NCBI GenBank assembly: GCA_016203755.1
Contig: JACQMD010000079.1
Coordinates: 1-11,120 of the forward strand
Source: Candidatus Roizmanbacteria bacterium
Lineage (GTDB): Bacteria > Patescibacteriota > Microgenomatia > GCA-001788215 > 2-01-FULL-40-14
Direction: 5' to 3'
Length of the DNA: 11,120 nt
A model generated the notes under the pieces. It ran no database searches, was not told where the DNA came from, and worked only from the letters and a program-made list of their open reading frames with translations. Numbering within the stretch: the stretch's first letter is position 1; every line of letters starts with the position of its first letter. This document shows, one piece after another, positions 1-6,900 of the stretch. The translations under genes were made by a program, and so were the position numbers.

Positions 1-779
1 ATCTAATAGTAATAGAGGATTGTGCGCATAGCCTCGGTGCGACGGTTGAAGGGAAAAAGGTAGGTACATTTGGAGACGCAGCGTTTTTCTCGTTTGGAAG
101 GGACAAAGTCATATCGTCGGTCTTCGGTGGAATAGCAACTATTAACTCAAATGCCAAATTTCTAACTTCTAATGACAAATTAAACCCCAAAGAAAAACTA
201 AATGAAATTCAAAATGAATTGTCATTTCCAACATATATCTGGATAGTTCAACAACTTCTTTATCCGATACTTTTTGCCATCATTCTTCCCCTCTATAATT
301 TCTTTTCTCTCGGTAAAGTATTACTTGTTTTATTTCAAAAAATGAAACTCCTTTCATTTCCTGTATATCCAGAAGAGAAATTCGGAAGAATTCCCGGCGT
401 GTTTCCAAAGAACTATCCAAACGCATTGGCAATACTTATCCTCAACCAACTGAAGAAGCTGGAACGATATAATGAAAAACGAGTAGCTATTGCAAAACAG
501 TACGGCAACGTTATCCCGGGAGCAATTTATTTGAGATACCCATTGCTTGTTGCAGATCCAAATAGGTTAATCAAATCAGCAAAAGAGAACAGTATATTAT
601 TAGGAAATTGGTATCATAATGTAATCGATCCAGACGGTTGTCAGTTATCAGAGGTCGGTTATAAGAAAAGAATGTGTCCGAAAGCGGAAGAAATAGCATC
701 TCGTATAGTTAATTTACCAACACATCCTAGATTGAGCAAGAAAGATGTGCAAATAGTGAGATATATTCTAAATGAATAA
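1..779 (+). CDS. DegT/DnrJ/EryC1/StrS-family PLP-dependent aminotransferase, 3' part
   Basis: The gene is open from the window edge (codons start at position 3) to TAA at 777-779, so the N-terminal part is missing. The visible 258 residues begin with 'IEDCAHSLGA', the family's PLP-binding segment whose Asp contacts the pyridine nitrogen. 'FFSFGRDK' follows about 20 residues later, and its Lys (visible residue 35) is the expected Schiff-base lysine. These enzymes transfer an amino group to keto-sugars bound to nucleotides, for surface polysaccharides or modified sugars. The exact substrate cannot be read here. A hydrophobic stretch, 'LLYPILFAIILPLYNFF', lies mid-protein. Just after the active-site region, visible residues about 48-60 are encoded by a heptamer repeat (145-179), which looks like an in-frame loop insertion. 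A TTG at 219 could be taken as a start, but conserved family sequence continues upstream of it. The family call is firm; the substrate is unknown. Confidence 0.88.
   Translation, partial: LIVIEDCAHSLGATVEGKKVGTFGDAAFFSFGRDKVISSVFGGIATINSNAKFLTSNDKLNPKEKLNEIQNELSFPTYIWIVQQLLYPILFAIILPLYNFFSLGKVLLVLFQKMKLLSFPVYPEEKFGRIPGVFPKNYPNALAILILNQLKKLERYNEKRVAIAKQYGNVIPGAIYLRYPLLVADPNRLIKSAKENSILLGNWYHNVIDPDGCQLSEVGYKKRMCPKAEEIASRIVNLPTHPRLSKKDVQIVRYILNE
145..179 (+). repeat. Heptamer repeat inside the aminotransferase gene
   Basis: Five consecutive 7-nt units, all A/T-rich, mostly ending in AAA or TAA (for example TTTCTAA, CTTCTAA, TGACAAA). The part at 156-180 matches 22 of 25 bases with 974-998 in the next gene and is read in the same frame, giving 'KFLTSNDK' here and 'KFLISNYK' there. 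The composition is clearly poorer in GC than the flanking coding sequence. Confidence 0.7.
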
Positions 780-817
780 TCTCTCATTACTCTCATTGAC
801 CTAACTTATAGAGCAAT

Positions 818-1849
818 ATGGATATTGTTCAAATAGAGCAAAAAACAATATGGGATTTATTTCTTCTCAAACACGCGCCGCACGTGCTCTTTCAGAGTTG
901 GGAATGGGGAGAAGTGGAACGTCGTACGCGTAAGAAAATTTGGAGAGTGGGGATTTCTAAAATTTCTAATAACAAATTTCTAATTTCTAATTACAAACAG
1001 AAAGTAGATGATTTGTTGGGAATCAGTCAAGTGGTGAAGGTTGTGGCAAAGCGTGGAACGTTTTTGCATGTACGCCATGGGCCGGTAATGAGCGTATACA
1101 ATATCAAGCATTTCACCATTTGGTTAGACTGGATTAAAGCACTTGCCAAGACAGAAAAAGCAAGCTTTATCCGAATAAGTCCGCTAATCGATCAAACACA
1201 CGCACCGTTTTTCTTCTCATTAGGATTCCGGAGTGCTCCGATACATAGCATGGATGCAGAGTTGGTACTGGTAGTTGATCTTTCACAATCAGAGGAAGAG
1301 ATTCTGAGGAAAATGCGAAAAACCACCCGCAACTTAATTCGGCGTGCGGAGCGCGATGGAGTTACCGTAACAAAAAGTGCTGATATCAACCGATTTATCA
1401 AATTGTATGAGCAAACGGCATCTCGTCATGGGTTTGTCCAACATCAGGCAATTCGTGAAGAATTTGCGGTTTTTTCAAAATCCGGCATGGCAGATTTGCT
1501 ATTTTCCCATTACCATCAAGACTTGCTAGCAGGTGGCATTTTCCTGTATTATGGAAATTACGCAATCTATCATCATGGTGCATCAATTCCGTCCAAGATT
1601 CCGGCAGCGTATTTGCTTCAGTGGGAGGCAATAAGGGCGGCAAAACGGAGAGGAATACGCTATTATAATTTCTGGGGAATTGCTGATACGGATCGTACTA
1701 ATCATCCATGGTGGGGACTGACACAATTTAAAGCAGGATTTGGAGGGAATAAGCAACACTATATACACGCGATGGATTTGCCAATTGGTTTACCATACTG
1801 GATTGTCTGTGTTGTTGAATCAATACGAAAACTGGTTCGGGGATATTAA
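818..1849 (+). CDS. FemAB-family peptidoglycan bridge aminoacyltransferase
   Basis: A 343-residue protein of the FemAB/FemX (lipid II:glycine glycyltransferase-like) family. Members have tandem GNAT folds and use aminoacyl-tRNA to add amino acids to the peptidoglycan stem peptide at the inner membrane face. Supporting sequence includes 'FQSWEWGEVE' near the N-terminus, 'AKRGTFLHVRHGPV' (about 77-90), the 'MRKTTRNLIRRAERDGV' helix typical of the second domain, and the C-terminal signature 'YYNFWGIADTD' followed by 'HPWWGLTQFKAGFGG'. Length is near the family norm. Residues about 46-60 ('ISKISNNKFLISNYK') come from a heptamer repeat that appears to lengthen a loop before the conserved 'VVKVVAKRG' strand. 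The gene begins 38 bp after the aminotransferase with no clear Shine-Dalgarno site. Its position next to dgkA and mraY supports a cell-wall role. The amino acid added cannot be predicted. Confidence 0.85.
   Translation: MDIVQIEQKTIWDLFLLKHAPHVLFQSWEWGEVERRTRKKIWRVGISKISNNKFLISNYKQKVDDLLGISQVVKVVAKRGTFLHVRHGPVMSVYNIKHFTIWLDWIKALAKTEKASFIRISPLIDQTHAPFFFSLGFRSAPIHSMDAELVLVVDLSQSEEEILRKMRKTTRNLIRRAERDGVTVTKSADINRFIKLYEQTASRHGFVQHQAIREEFAVFSKSGMADLLFSHYHQDLLAGGIFLYYGNYAIYHHGASIPSKIPAAYLLQWEAIRAAKRRGIRYYNFWGIADTDRTNHPWWGLTQFKAGFGGNKQHYIHAMDLPIGLPYWIVCVVESIRKLVRGY
954..997 (+). repeat. Heptamer repeat inside the FemAB gene
   Basis: TTTCTAA occurs at 954, 963, 977 and 984. From 963 to 997 the sequence divides exactly into five 7-nt units made of TTTCTAA, TAACAAA and TTACAAA. 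It is in frame, contains no stop in the coding frame, and encodes part of 'ISKISNNKFLISNYK'. It is related to the repeat at 145-179 in the upstream gene. Confidence 0.75.
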
Positions 1850-1857
1850 TTTCCCCG
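1838..1857 (+). terminator. Possible weak stem-loop at the FemAB stop codon
   Basis: CGGGGA (1838-1843) and TCCCCG (1852-1857) form a perfect 6-bp GC-rich stem with an 8-base AT loop that contains part of the FemAB stop codon. Only three T residues follow, so intrinsic termination would be weak. It could equally be an attenuating or processing hairpin just ahead of the dgkA promoter. Confidence 0.3.
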
Positions 1858-1860
1858 GTT

Positions 1861-1877
1861 TGATATAATTACTGCCC
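1861..1877 (+). promoter_or_regulatory. Extended -10 promoter for dgkA, probably leaderless
   Basis: TGATATAAT at 1861-1869 is a perfect extended -10 (TGn + TATAAT). No good -35 is visible at 17 bp, which an extended -10 can tolerate. The ATG of dgkA starts 9 bases after the last base of the -10, so transcription should start on or next to the start codon and no Shine-Dalgarno site is present. Almost the same block occurs at ftsZ (8758-8774). Confidence 0.6.
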
Positions 1878-2225
1878 ATGCCAGAAAACTTTAAACACGC
1901 CATAGAGGGAATTGCCTGGTCGTTTCGAAACCACCGGAACTTCAGGATTTTCACCGCGGTTTCTCTCTTTGTTTTTGTTCTTGCTGGATTCCTCAGGGTG
2001 AGCAGCTTTGAGTTTATTATTTTAGTTTTCACCATAACGCTCGGTTTTGTTGCAGAGATGCTCAATACTGCAATTGAGGAAGTAACCAATCTGGTCACGA
2101 TAAAGTGGGCAAAACAGGCGAAAATTGCAAAAGACGTTGCTGCGGGGATGGTACTCCTGACCGCTGTTGGAGCGGGAATAGTAGGAAGTATTGTGTTCAT
2201 ACCCTATCTTCGCGCTCTCTGGTAA
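1878..2225 (+). CDS. dgkA: DgkA-type undecaprenol/diacylglycerol kinase
   Basis: A 115-residue integral membrane protein with three hydrophobic segments (about 23-39, 46-58 and 89-108), the size and layout of the small DgkA kinases. These phosphorylate undecaprenol (Gram-positive type) or diacylglycerol (E. coli type) with ATP at the inner membrane. The core motif 'EMLNTAIE' (60-67) contains the catalytic/metal-binding glutamates, and 'AKIAKDVAAGMVLL' (81-94) is the conserved second half. The Asp usually found four residues after the motif's last Glu is Asn71 here. The TAA stop lies 3 bp before the mraY start, so the genes are very probably cotranscribed. This placement favours undecaprenol as substrate, feeding carrier lipid to MraY. 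The function is firm at family level; the lipid substrate is inference. Confidence 0.9.
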   Translation: MPENFKHAIEGIAWSFRNHRNFRIFTAVSLFVFVLAGFLRVSSFEFIILVFTITLGFVAEMLNTAIEEVTNLVTIKWAKQAKIAKDVAAGMVLLTAVGAGIVGSIVFIPYLRALW

Positions 2226-2228
2226 TGT

Positions 2229-3272
2229 ATGGAATTTTTATTGGGATTACTTATTATTTCATTTCTGGTACACGGTCTGTTATTTGTTCCGTATATTAAT
2301 CTTTTGTATCGATTGAAGTTTCAGCGAAAACAACAAAAGACCAAAGACGCCTTTGGACTGCTTACGCCTATTTTTGACCGGTTTCACCAGAAAAAAGCTG
2401 GTGTTCCGGTGGGTGGCGGATTGTTGATAATAGTAATTACGCTGATTATGTATGGTTTGAGTTTTCTCCTCCTTCATTATATACAGGAATGGTTTCCTTT
2501 CACTTCACTCTATCCGTCAATGCAGGATGAAATTAAAATCCTGCTGTTTACGTTTACCGCGTTTGCACTCATCGGATTGTATGATGATATAAAAAAGACA
2601 TTCGTGCTCAATACAAGCGAGTTTTTTGGGCTTCGACTTCGACACAAAATGATACTTGAACTCGTACTCGCGATGTGTATCTCGTATTGGTTATATTCGC
2701 TTCTTGAAATTCGTATCGTCCACGTGCCACTTATTGGTGTGTTTGATATTGGGGTTCTCTATATTCCGTTTGCCGCATTTGTTATTTTATCCTTTGCCAA
2801 TGCATTTAACATTTCTGATGGTTTGGATGGACTCTCGGCAGGATTATTTATGATAGCGCTTTGTGCATTTTGGGTCATTTCAGCGGGTCTTCTTGACACT
2901 CCACTTGCAGTATTTATCGGAATTCTCATTGGAGCGCTCATTGCATTTTTGTATTTTAACGTCTATCCTGCCCGGATTATTCTTGGAGATGTGGGAGCAC
3001 TCGCATTTGGAGCAACATTTGCGGTGATCGGATTAATCTTGGGAAAAGCATTTGCTCTCGTGCTTATTGGAGGATTGTTCGTGATTGAAGCGCTCAGTTC
3101 GTTACTGCAACTTCTTTGGAAGCGATTTTATCATAAAAAACTCTTTCCGGTTGCTCCGTTGCATTTATATTTTCAATACATCGGATGGGAGGAGCCAAAG
3201 ATCGTCATGAGATTCTGGCTTGCTGCCATTATGTTTGCAGTATTTGGTCTTTGGGTTTCCTATCTTAACTGA
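2229..3272 (+). CDS. mraY: MraY, phospho-MurNAc-pentapeptide translocase
   Basis: A 347-residue polytopic membrane enzyme that transfers phospho-MurNAc-pentapeptide from UDP to undecaprenyl phosphate, giving lipid I. Visible family motifs are 'KKAGVPVGGGLLI' (55-67), 'GLYDDIKK' (116-123) with the paired aspartates, 'NAFNISDGLDGL' (191-202) and 'LGDVGAL' (252-258). The 'HHH' motif of typical MraY ('PIHHHFE') reads 'PLHLYFQ' here, with only His312 kept, followed by conserved 'GWEEPKIVMRFW'. The start at 2229 is chosen because it is 3 bp after dgkA and gives the expected N-terminal helix. An ATG at 2225 overlapping the dgkA stop is in the wrong frame. There is no Shine-Dalgarno site. The TGA stop at 3270-3272 is followed one base later by the murD ATG. 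That TGA must be a real terminator, because the frame beyond it is unrelated sequence within murD. Confidence 0.95.
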   Translation: MEFLLGLLIISFLVHGLLFVPYINLLYRLKFQRKQQKTKDAFGLLTPIFDRFHQKKAGVPVGGGLLIIVITLIMYGLSFLLLHYIQEWFPFTSLYPSMQDEIKILLFTFTAFALIGLYDDIKKTFVLNTSEFFGLRLRHKMILELVLAMCISYWLYSLLEIRIVHVPLIGVFDIGVLYIPFAAFVILSFANAFNISDGLDGLSAGLFMIALCAFWVISAGLLDTPLAVFIGILIGALIAFLYFNVYPARIILGDVGALAFGATFAVIGLILGKAFALVLIGGLFVIEALSSLLQLLWKRFYHKKLFPVAPLHLYFQYIGWEEPKIVMRFWLAAIMFAVFGLWVSYLN

Positions 3273-3273
3273 G

Positions 3274-4626
3274 ATGATGAACGACGATTCGTTTTCTGGA
3301 AAAAAAGTACTCGTTATGGGGTTGGGAATATTGGGTGGCGGTATCGGCACAACGGAGTTTTTCTGTGAGCGGGGTGCCCACGTTACTGTTACTGATTTGC
3401 GGAATCGGGAAGATCTGCAGATCGGGATTTCTCAATTATCGAAGTATCCGATCCAATACGTTCTTGGAGAGCATCGGGAGGAAGATTTTCAAACTGCGGA
3501 CATAGTCATCCGCAATCCGGGAGTCCCACTCGATTCTCCTTATTTACAGATTGCCCGTGATCATCATGTTCCTATCGAAATGGCAGAGAGTCTGTTTCTC
3601 AAGTTATCTCCGACTAAACAACTAGTTGGTGTTACCGGAACTCGCGGAAAAAGTACCACGAGTGCACTCATTCATCGCGTTTTGAAATCAGCGGGAAAAG
3701 ATTCGCATTTAGCTGGTAATCAGAAAGGTACATCGACGTTACAACTTTTAAATACAATTTCAAAAGATTCTATTGTTGTCTTAGAATTATCCAGCTGGCA
3801 ACTTGAAAGTTTCGGATGGCACAGGATAAGTCCACACATCGCTGTTGTTACTAATTTGTATCCAGATCACTTAAATCGGTATAGATCGATCGAAGAGTAT
3901 GCAGAAGCAAAAGAAAACATTTTCAAGTATCAGAATAAGGATGACTATCTTGTTTTGAACAAGAATAATGAACAGTCAAGAAAATTCGCAGAAAAAGCAA
4001 AATCAAAAGTATGGTGGTTCTCGGCAGACCATTGGTATAGCGATTTGTTTCCGTTAAAAATTCCCGGTGAACATAATAGAGAAAATGCAGCAGCTGCAAG
4101 CACGGTAGGTCTTATTCTTGATATAGATCCAGATATTTTTACAAGTGCTATTAGTTCATTTACTGGTTTAGCCGGACGGCTTGAACATATCAAAACATTC
4201 AACGGTGTTACGATTATCAACGACACGACGTCGACTACGCCCGCTGCTGGCATTGCTGCTCTCAATTCATTTCCTGAAAAGAAGACTGTGGTTATTGTTG
4301 GAGGGACAAGCAAAAATCTTCCAACTAATGATTTAGTTGAAACTATTAAGAAACGGGCAAAGGCAATTGTGTTGTTAGACGGCAAGGGGACCGAGGAGAT
4401 CCGGCCACTGTTATCAGACCTGTCTATACCGGTTGTTGGACCATATGTGTTGTTGCCGGATGCGGTACAGGCAGGATTAAGATTTGCCGACTCGGGTGAT
4501 ATACTATTGTTTTCACCATCATTTCCCTCATTTGCTCACTTCAAGAACGAGTTTGAAAGAGGGGAGGCCTTTACCCATGCGGTTCAAAAAATTAACACCA
4601 CGAAAGGAAAAATCACACACAGCTAA
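3274..4626 (+). CDS. murD: MurD, UDP-MurNAc-L-Ala:D-glutamate ligase
   Basis: A cytoplasmic ATP-dependent Mur ligase that adds D-Glu to UDP-MurNAc-L-Ala; 450 residues from the chosen start (E. coli MurD is 438). The N-terminal Rossmann domain has 'VLVMGLGILGGG' (13-23). The central ATPase domain has the P-loop 'GVTGTRGKSTT' (119-129), 'LSSWQLES' (172-179), 'NLYPDHLNRY' (194-203) and Lys213 in 'AEAKENIF', matching the carbamylated lysine. 'PGEHNRENAAAA' (264-275), 'GRLEHI' and 'NDTTSTTP' (316-323, where E. coli has NDSKATN) follow. The C-terminal domain ends with 'FSPSFPSFAHFKNEFERGEAF' in place of the usual 'LSPA..S.D.F..F..RG..F'. The ATG at 3274 (or the adjacent 3277) is preferred over 3220, which lies deep inside mraY. 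The last 50 bp overlap ftsW. Confidence 0.94.
   Translation: MMNDDSFSGKKVLVMGLGILGGGIGTTEFFCERGAHVTVTDLRNREDLQIGISQLSKYPIQYVLGEHREEDFQTADIVIRNPGVPLDSPYLQIARDHHVPIEMAESLFLKLSPTKQLVGVTGTRGKSTTSALIHRVLKSAGKDSHLAGNQKGTSTLQLLNTISKDSIVVLELSSWQLESFGWHRISPHIAVVTNLYPDHLNRYRSIEEYAEAKENIFKYQNKDDYLVLNKNNEQSRKFAEKAKSKVWWFSADHWYSDLFPLKIPGEHNRENAAAASTVGLILDIDPDIFTSAISSFTGLAGRLEHIKTFNGVTIINDTTSTTPAAGIAALNSFPEKKTVVIVGGTSKNLPTNDLVETIKKRAKAIVLLDGKGTEEIRPLLSDLSIPVVGPYVLLPDAVQAGLRFADSGDILLFSPSFPSFAHFKNEFERGEAFTHAVQKINTTKGKITHS
4561..4567 (+). promoter_or_regulatory. Strong Shine-Dalgarno site fixing the ftsW start
   Basis: GGGGAGG lies 9 bases before the ATG at 4577, inside the end of murD. It is the clearest ribosome binding site in the window and makes 4577, not the upstream in-frame ATG at 4484, the likely ftsW start. 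Confidence 0.7.
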
Positions 4627-5704
4627 ACAGACTACCCGCCCAATTTCTCCAGCGGCGCTCCTGGCACTTCTTTCAGTATTGCTTGCATGTTTTGGCGTTG
4701 CGATGATTTTTAATGTTTCAGCCATTGCTGCATTTAACGATTTTGGAGATAAGTACTATTATTTGAAAGAACAGGCAAAATGGTTAGTTGTTGGACTGGT
4801 TGTTATGATGTTTTTTATGCGAATTGACTACAAAAAGCTCTTCCCGCTTGCATTGCCGCTTCTCATCGGGAGCATCGGCATGTTAATTGCGGTCTTTATC
4901 CCCGGTATCGGCATATCTGCTCTCGGAGCATCACGGTGGCTTAACCTTGGGTTTACGACGTTGCAACCAACAGAATTTTTAAAAGTTGCGCTGGTGATTT
5001 ATCTTGCAGCGTGGTTTTCATACAAAGAGCGCGGTCGGCTCCTGAGTTTTCTTTTGTTATTGGGAATTATCATTGTGCCCGTCGTGTTGCAACCGGATTT
5101 GGGAAGCGCAGTCGTTATTGTGCTTCTTGCATTAACTATTTATTTTGTATCCGGCGCGCCGCTGTGGCAGTTTGGTATGGTTGTACCGTTCATGGTGAGT
5201 TCCGTACTGCTGCTTGCCATTTCTGCCCCGTATCGGCTGGAGCGGGTGAAAACATTCCTCAATCCGGAGAGCGATCCGCAAGGGACTTCCTACCATCTTC
5301 GACAGATTCTCATTGCGTTAGGATCGGGAGGCTGGTTTGGAGTGGGACTTGGTCAATCGAGACAAAAATTCGCCTACCTTCCTGAGGTAACCACCGATTC
5401 AATTTTTGCAGTTATCAGTGAAGAAGTTGGTTTTTTAGGTGCCTCACTTATGTTGTTACTCTTTTTAGTGATGCTCTATCAGGGGATCCGCATAGCGCTT
5501 GTTGCTCGTGATCGATTCGGACGGCTAGTGGCAATGGGTATTGTCGTGACGCTCGGATTTCAAATGCTCATTAATTTGGGAGCGATGGTATCGATCCTTC
5601 CTCTTACCGGTATTCCGTTACCATTTATCTCGTACGGTGGATCCAATCTTATTGTTTCATTTGCGATGATAGGTATTCTGTTAAGTATTGCCCGCAGGAA
5701 CTAA
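4577..5704 (+). CDS. ftsW: FtsW, SEDS-family septal glycan polymerase
   Basis: A 375-residue multispanning membrane protein of the SEDS (FtsW/RodA/SpoVE) family, which polymerises lipid II into glycan together with a class B PBP. A basic cytoplasmic N-terminus (about 1-22) precedes the first membrane helix. Conserved motifs are 'LGASRWLNLG' (116-125), 'LQPTEFLKV' (129-137), 'QPDLGSA' (172-178), 'GSGGWFGVGLGQS' (249-261), 'LPEVTTDSIFAVISEEVG' (268-285) with Asp274 at the position expected for the SEDS catalytic Asp, and 'LTGIPLPFISYGGSN' (343-357). The start at 4577 is supported by the upstream GGGGAGG and gives normal length. The gene overlaps murD by 50 bp. FtsW is preferred over RodA because of the division-gene context between murD and murG. 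No cognate PBP gene is in the window. Confidence 0.92.
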   Translation: MRFKKLTPRKEKSHTAKQTTRPISPAALLALLSVLLACFGVAMIFNVSAIAAFNDFGDKYYYLKEQAKWLVVGLVVMMFFMRIDYKKLFPLALPLLIGSIGMLIAVFIPGIGISALGASRWLNLGFTTLQPTEFLKVALVIYLAAWFSYKERGRLLSFLLLLGIIIVPVVLQPDLGSAVVIVLLALTIYFVSGAPLWQFGMVVPFMVSSVLLLAISAPYRLERVKTFLNPESDPQGTSYHLRQILIALGSGGWFGVGLGQSRQKFAYLPEVTTDSIFAVISEEVGFLGASLMLLLFLVMLYQGIRIALVARDRFGRLVAMGIVVTLGFQMLINLGAMVSILPLTGIPLPFISYGGSNLIVSFAMIGILLSIARRN

Positions 5705-5709
5705 AGAAC

Positions 5710-6900
5710 ATGAGTACAAAAAAGACAATGATCATCACGGGAGGACATTTATCGCCCGCAATTGCCGTGATTGAGGAGTTGCTGAAAGACCAAGCGTGGG
5801 ATATTCACTTCGTCGGACGAAAATTTACGTTTTCCGAGAAAAAAGAATCACTCTCCTATGAATATGAAACCATTACTCATCGGGGAATTGCCTTTCATCC
5901 TATTTCTGCAGCCCGATTTCCTCACCGTTTTTCATTTTCAGCACTCTGGTTTTGTGTATATTTTTTATACTCTCTGTTCCGTTCGCTTCTATTGCTATAC
6001 CGTCTGAACCCTTGCCTTATTCTTTCGTTTGGAGGATATGTGGGAGCCCCCGTTGTTGCCGCGGGAATATTTGCCCGTACGAGAGTACTATTGCACGATC
6101 AGGCGGTAATTCCCGGCAGAGCAAATCGTATTCTCGGGTTTGGGGCAGCTGCCATAGCAGTCAGCTGGGATGAAAGTGTAGTCCATTTTTCTCCGCGATT
6201 GAGAAAACGTATCGTCGTAACGGGCAATCCAATCAGAAAAGCACTGTACCTTCAGTCTCGACCACATGATCAGACGGTAAAGGGAATACTTGAGACCAAT
6301 CAGGAAAAGGGTCTGCTGTTTGTCACCGGTGGTTCAACAGGTGCACACGCAGTCAATAAACTTATTGAGCAATCACTGCCGCAACTTCTTTCACACTATC
6401 GTATCATTCATCAATGTGGAGATTCGCAATTTCATGACTATGAACGGTTGAGTGCATTGCGGGAGTCACTTTCGCCCAAACAGAAACAAGATTATTTGCC
6501 CATAAAATTTGTTACACAAGACGATAGTGCGGTGCTTCTCCAACAAGCTGCTATAATAATCTCACGTGCCGGGGCAAATACGGTATGCGAACTTGCAGTG
6601 TTGGGAAAACGGGCAGTATTGATACCGCTTCCCTATGCACCATTCGATGAGCAGAAAAAAAACGCTGAAAAACTAGCAAGATGGGGAGCCGGAGTCATAC
6701 TCAACCAGCAGACAGCCACTCCCGCATTGCTCATCAATACCATTGTAGAGCTCTCGAAACACCAACAATCATATGAACATCGGGCTAAAGCATATAGCAT
6801 TTCGCCGGAAATTACGCGTCATCGGCATGCTGCTTCCACTCTTGTTGGTCTTATCAGGAGTTACACTGCTTATTGTAAAGGAGAAAGATACCATTATTGA
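5710..6900 (+). CDS. murG: MurG, lipid II-forming GlcNAc transferase
   Basis: A 396-residue GT-B glycosyltransferase that adds GlcNAc from UDP-GlcNAc to lipid I on the inner membrane face. The N-terminal glycine loop reads 'ITGGHLSPAIAV' (9-20), a shortened form of the usual GGTGGH loop. Acceptor-side motifs are 'LSFGGYVGAPVVAAG' (105-119) and 'HDQAVIPGRANRIL' (129-142). A hydrophobic patch (about 78-98) would sit on the membrane. The C-terminal domain has 'VTGNPIRKAL' (170-179), 'VTGGSTGAHAVN' (205-216) and 'ISRAGANTVCELAVLGK' (284-300), then 'IPLPYAPFDEQKKNA' (305-319), where the usual 'DHQ' is 'DEQ'. It starts 5 bp after ftsW, with AGGAA about 9 bases upstream. Its last 128 bp overlap the ftsQ-like frame, and it ends in TGA. 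Confidence 0.93.
   Translation: MSTKKTMIITGGHLSPAIAVIEELLKDQAWDIHFVGRKFTFSEKKESLSYEYETITHRGIAFHPISAARFPHRFSFSALWFCVYFLYSLFRSLLLLYRLNPCLILSFGGYVGAPVVAAGIFARTRVLLHDQAVIPGRANRILGFGAAAIAVSWDESVVHFSPRLRKRIVVTGNPIRKALYLQSRPHDQTVKGILETNQEKGLLFVTGGSTGAHAVNKLIEQSLPQLLSHYRIIHQCGDSQFHDYERLSALRESLSPKQKQDYLPIKFVTQDDSAVLLQQAAIIISRAGANTVCELAVLGKRAVLIPLPYAPFDEQKKNAEKLARWGAGVILNQQTATPALLINTIVELSKHQQSYEHRAKAYSISPEITRHRHAASTLVGLIRSYTAYCKGERYHY

Noticed and set aside
1820..2200. Minus-strand open frame opposite dgkA
   Set aside because: The forward frame has clear DgkA motifs, and the reverse frame shows only low-complexity Thr/Ile/Pro sequence.
3220..3273. Upstream start for murD at 3220
   Set aside because: It lies within the last mraY membrane helix; 3274 directly after the mraY stop gives the expected MurD N-terminus.
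3945..4385. Minus-strand open frame opposite murD
   Set aside because: No recognisable motif and no start signal; it overlaps the conserved central and C-terminal regions of MurD.
4484..4576. Upstream start for ftsW at 4484
   Set aside because: The extra 31 residues are hydrophilic, unlike FtsW, overlap murD deeply, and have no ribosome binding site, whereas 4577 has GGGGAGG at good spacing.
6773..6900. A frameshift error between murG and the ftsQ-like gene
   Set aside because: Both frames give sensible family features through the overlap (MurG end, basic anchor plus membrane helix), so two overlapping genes fit better than one broken gene.
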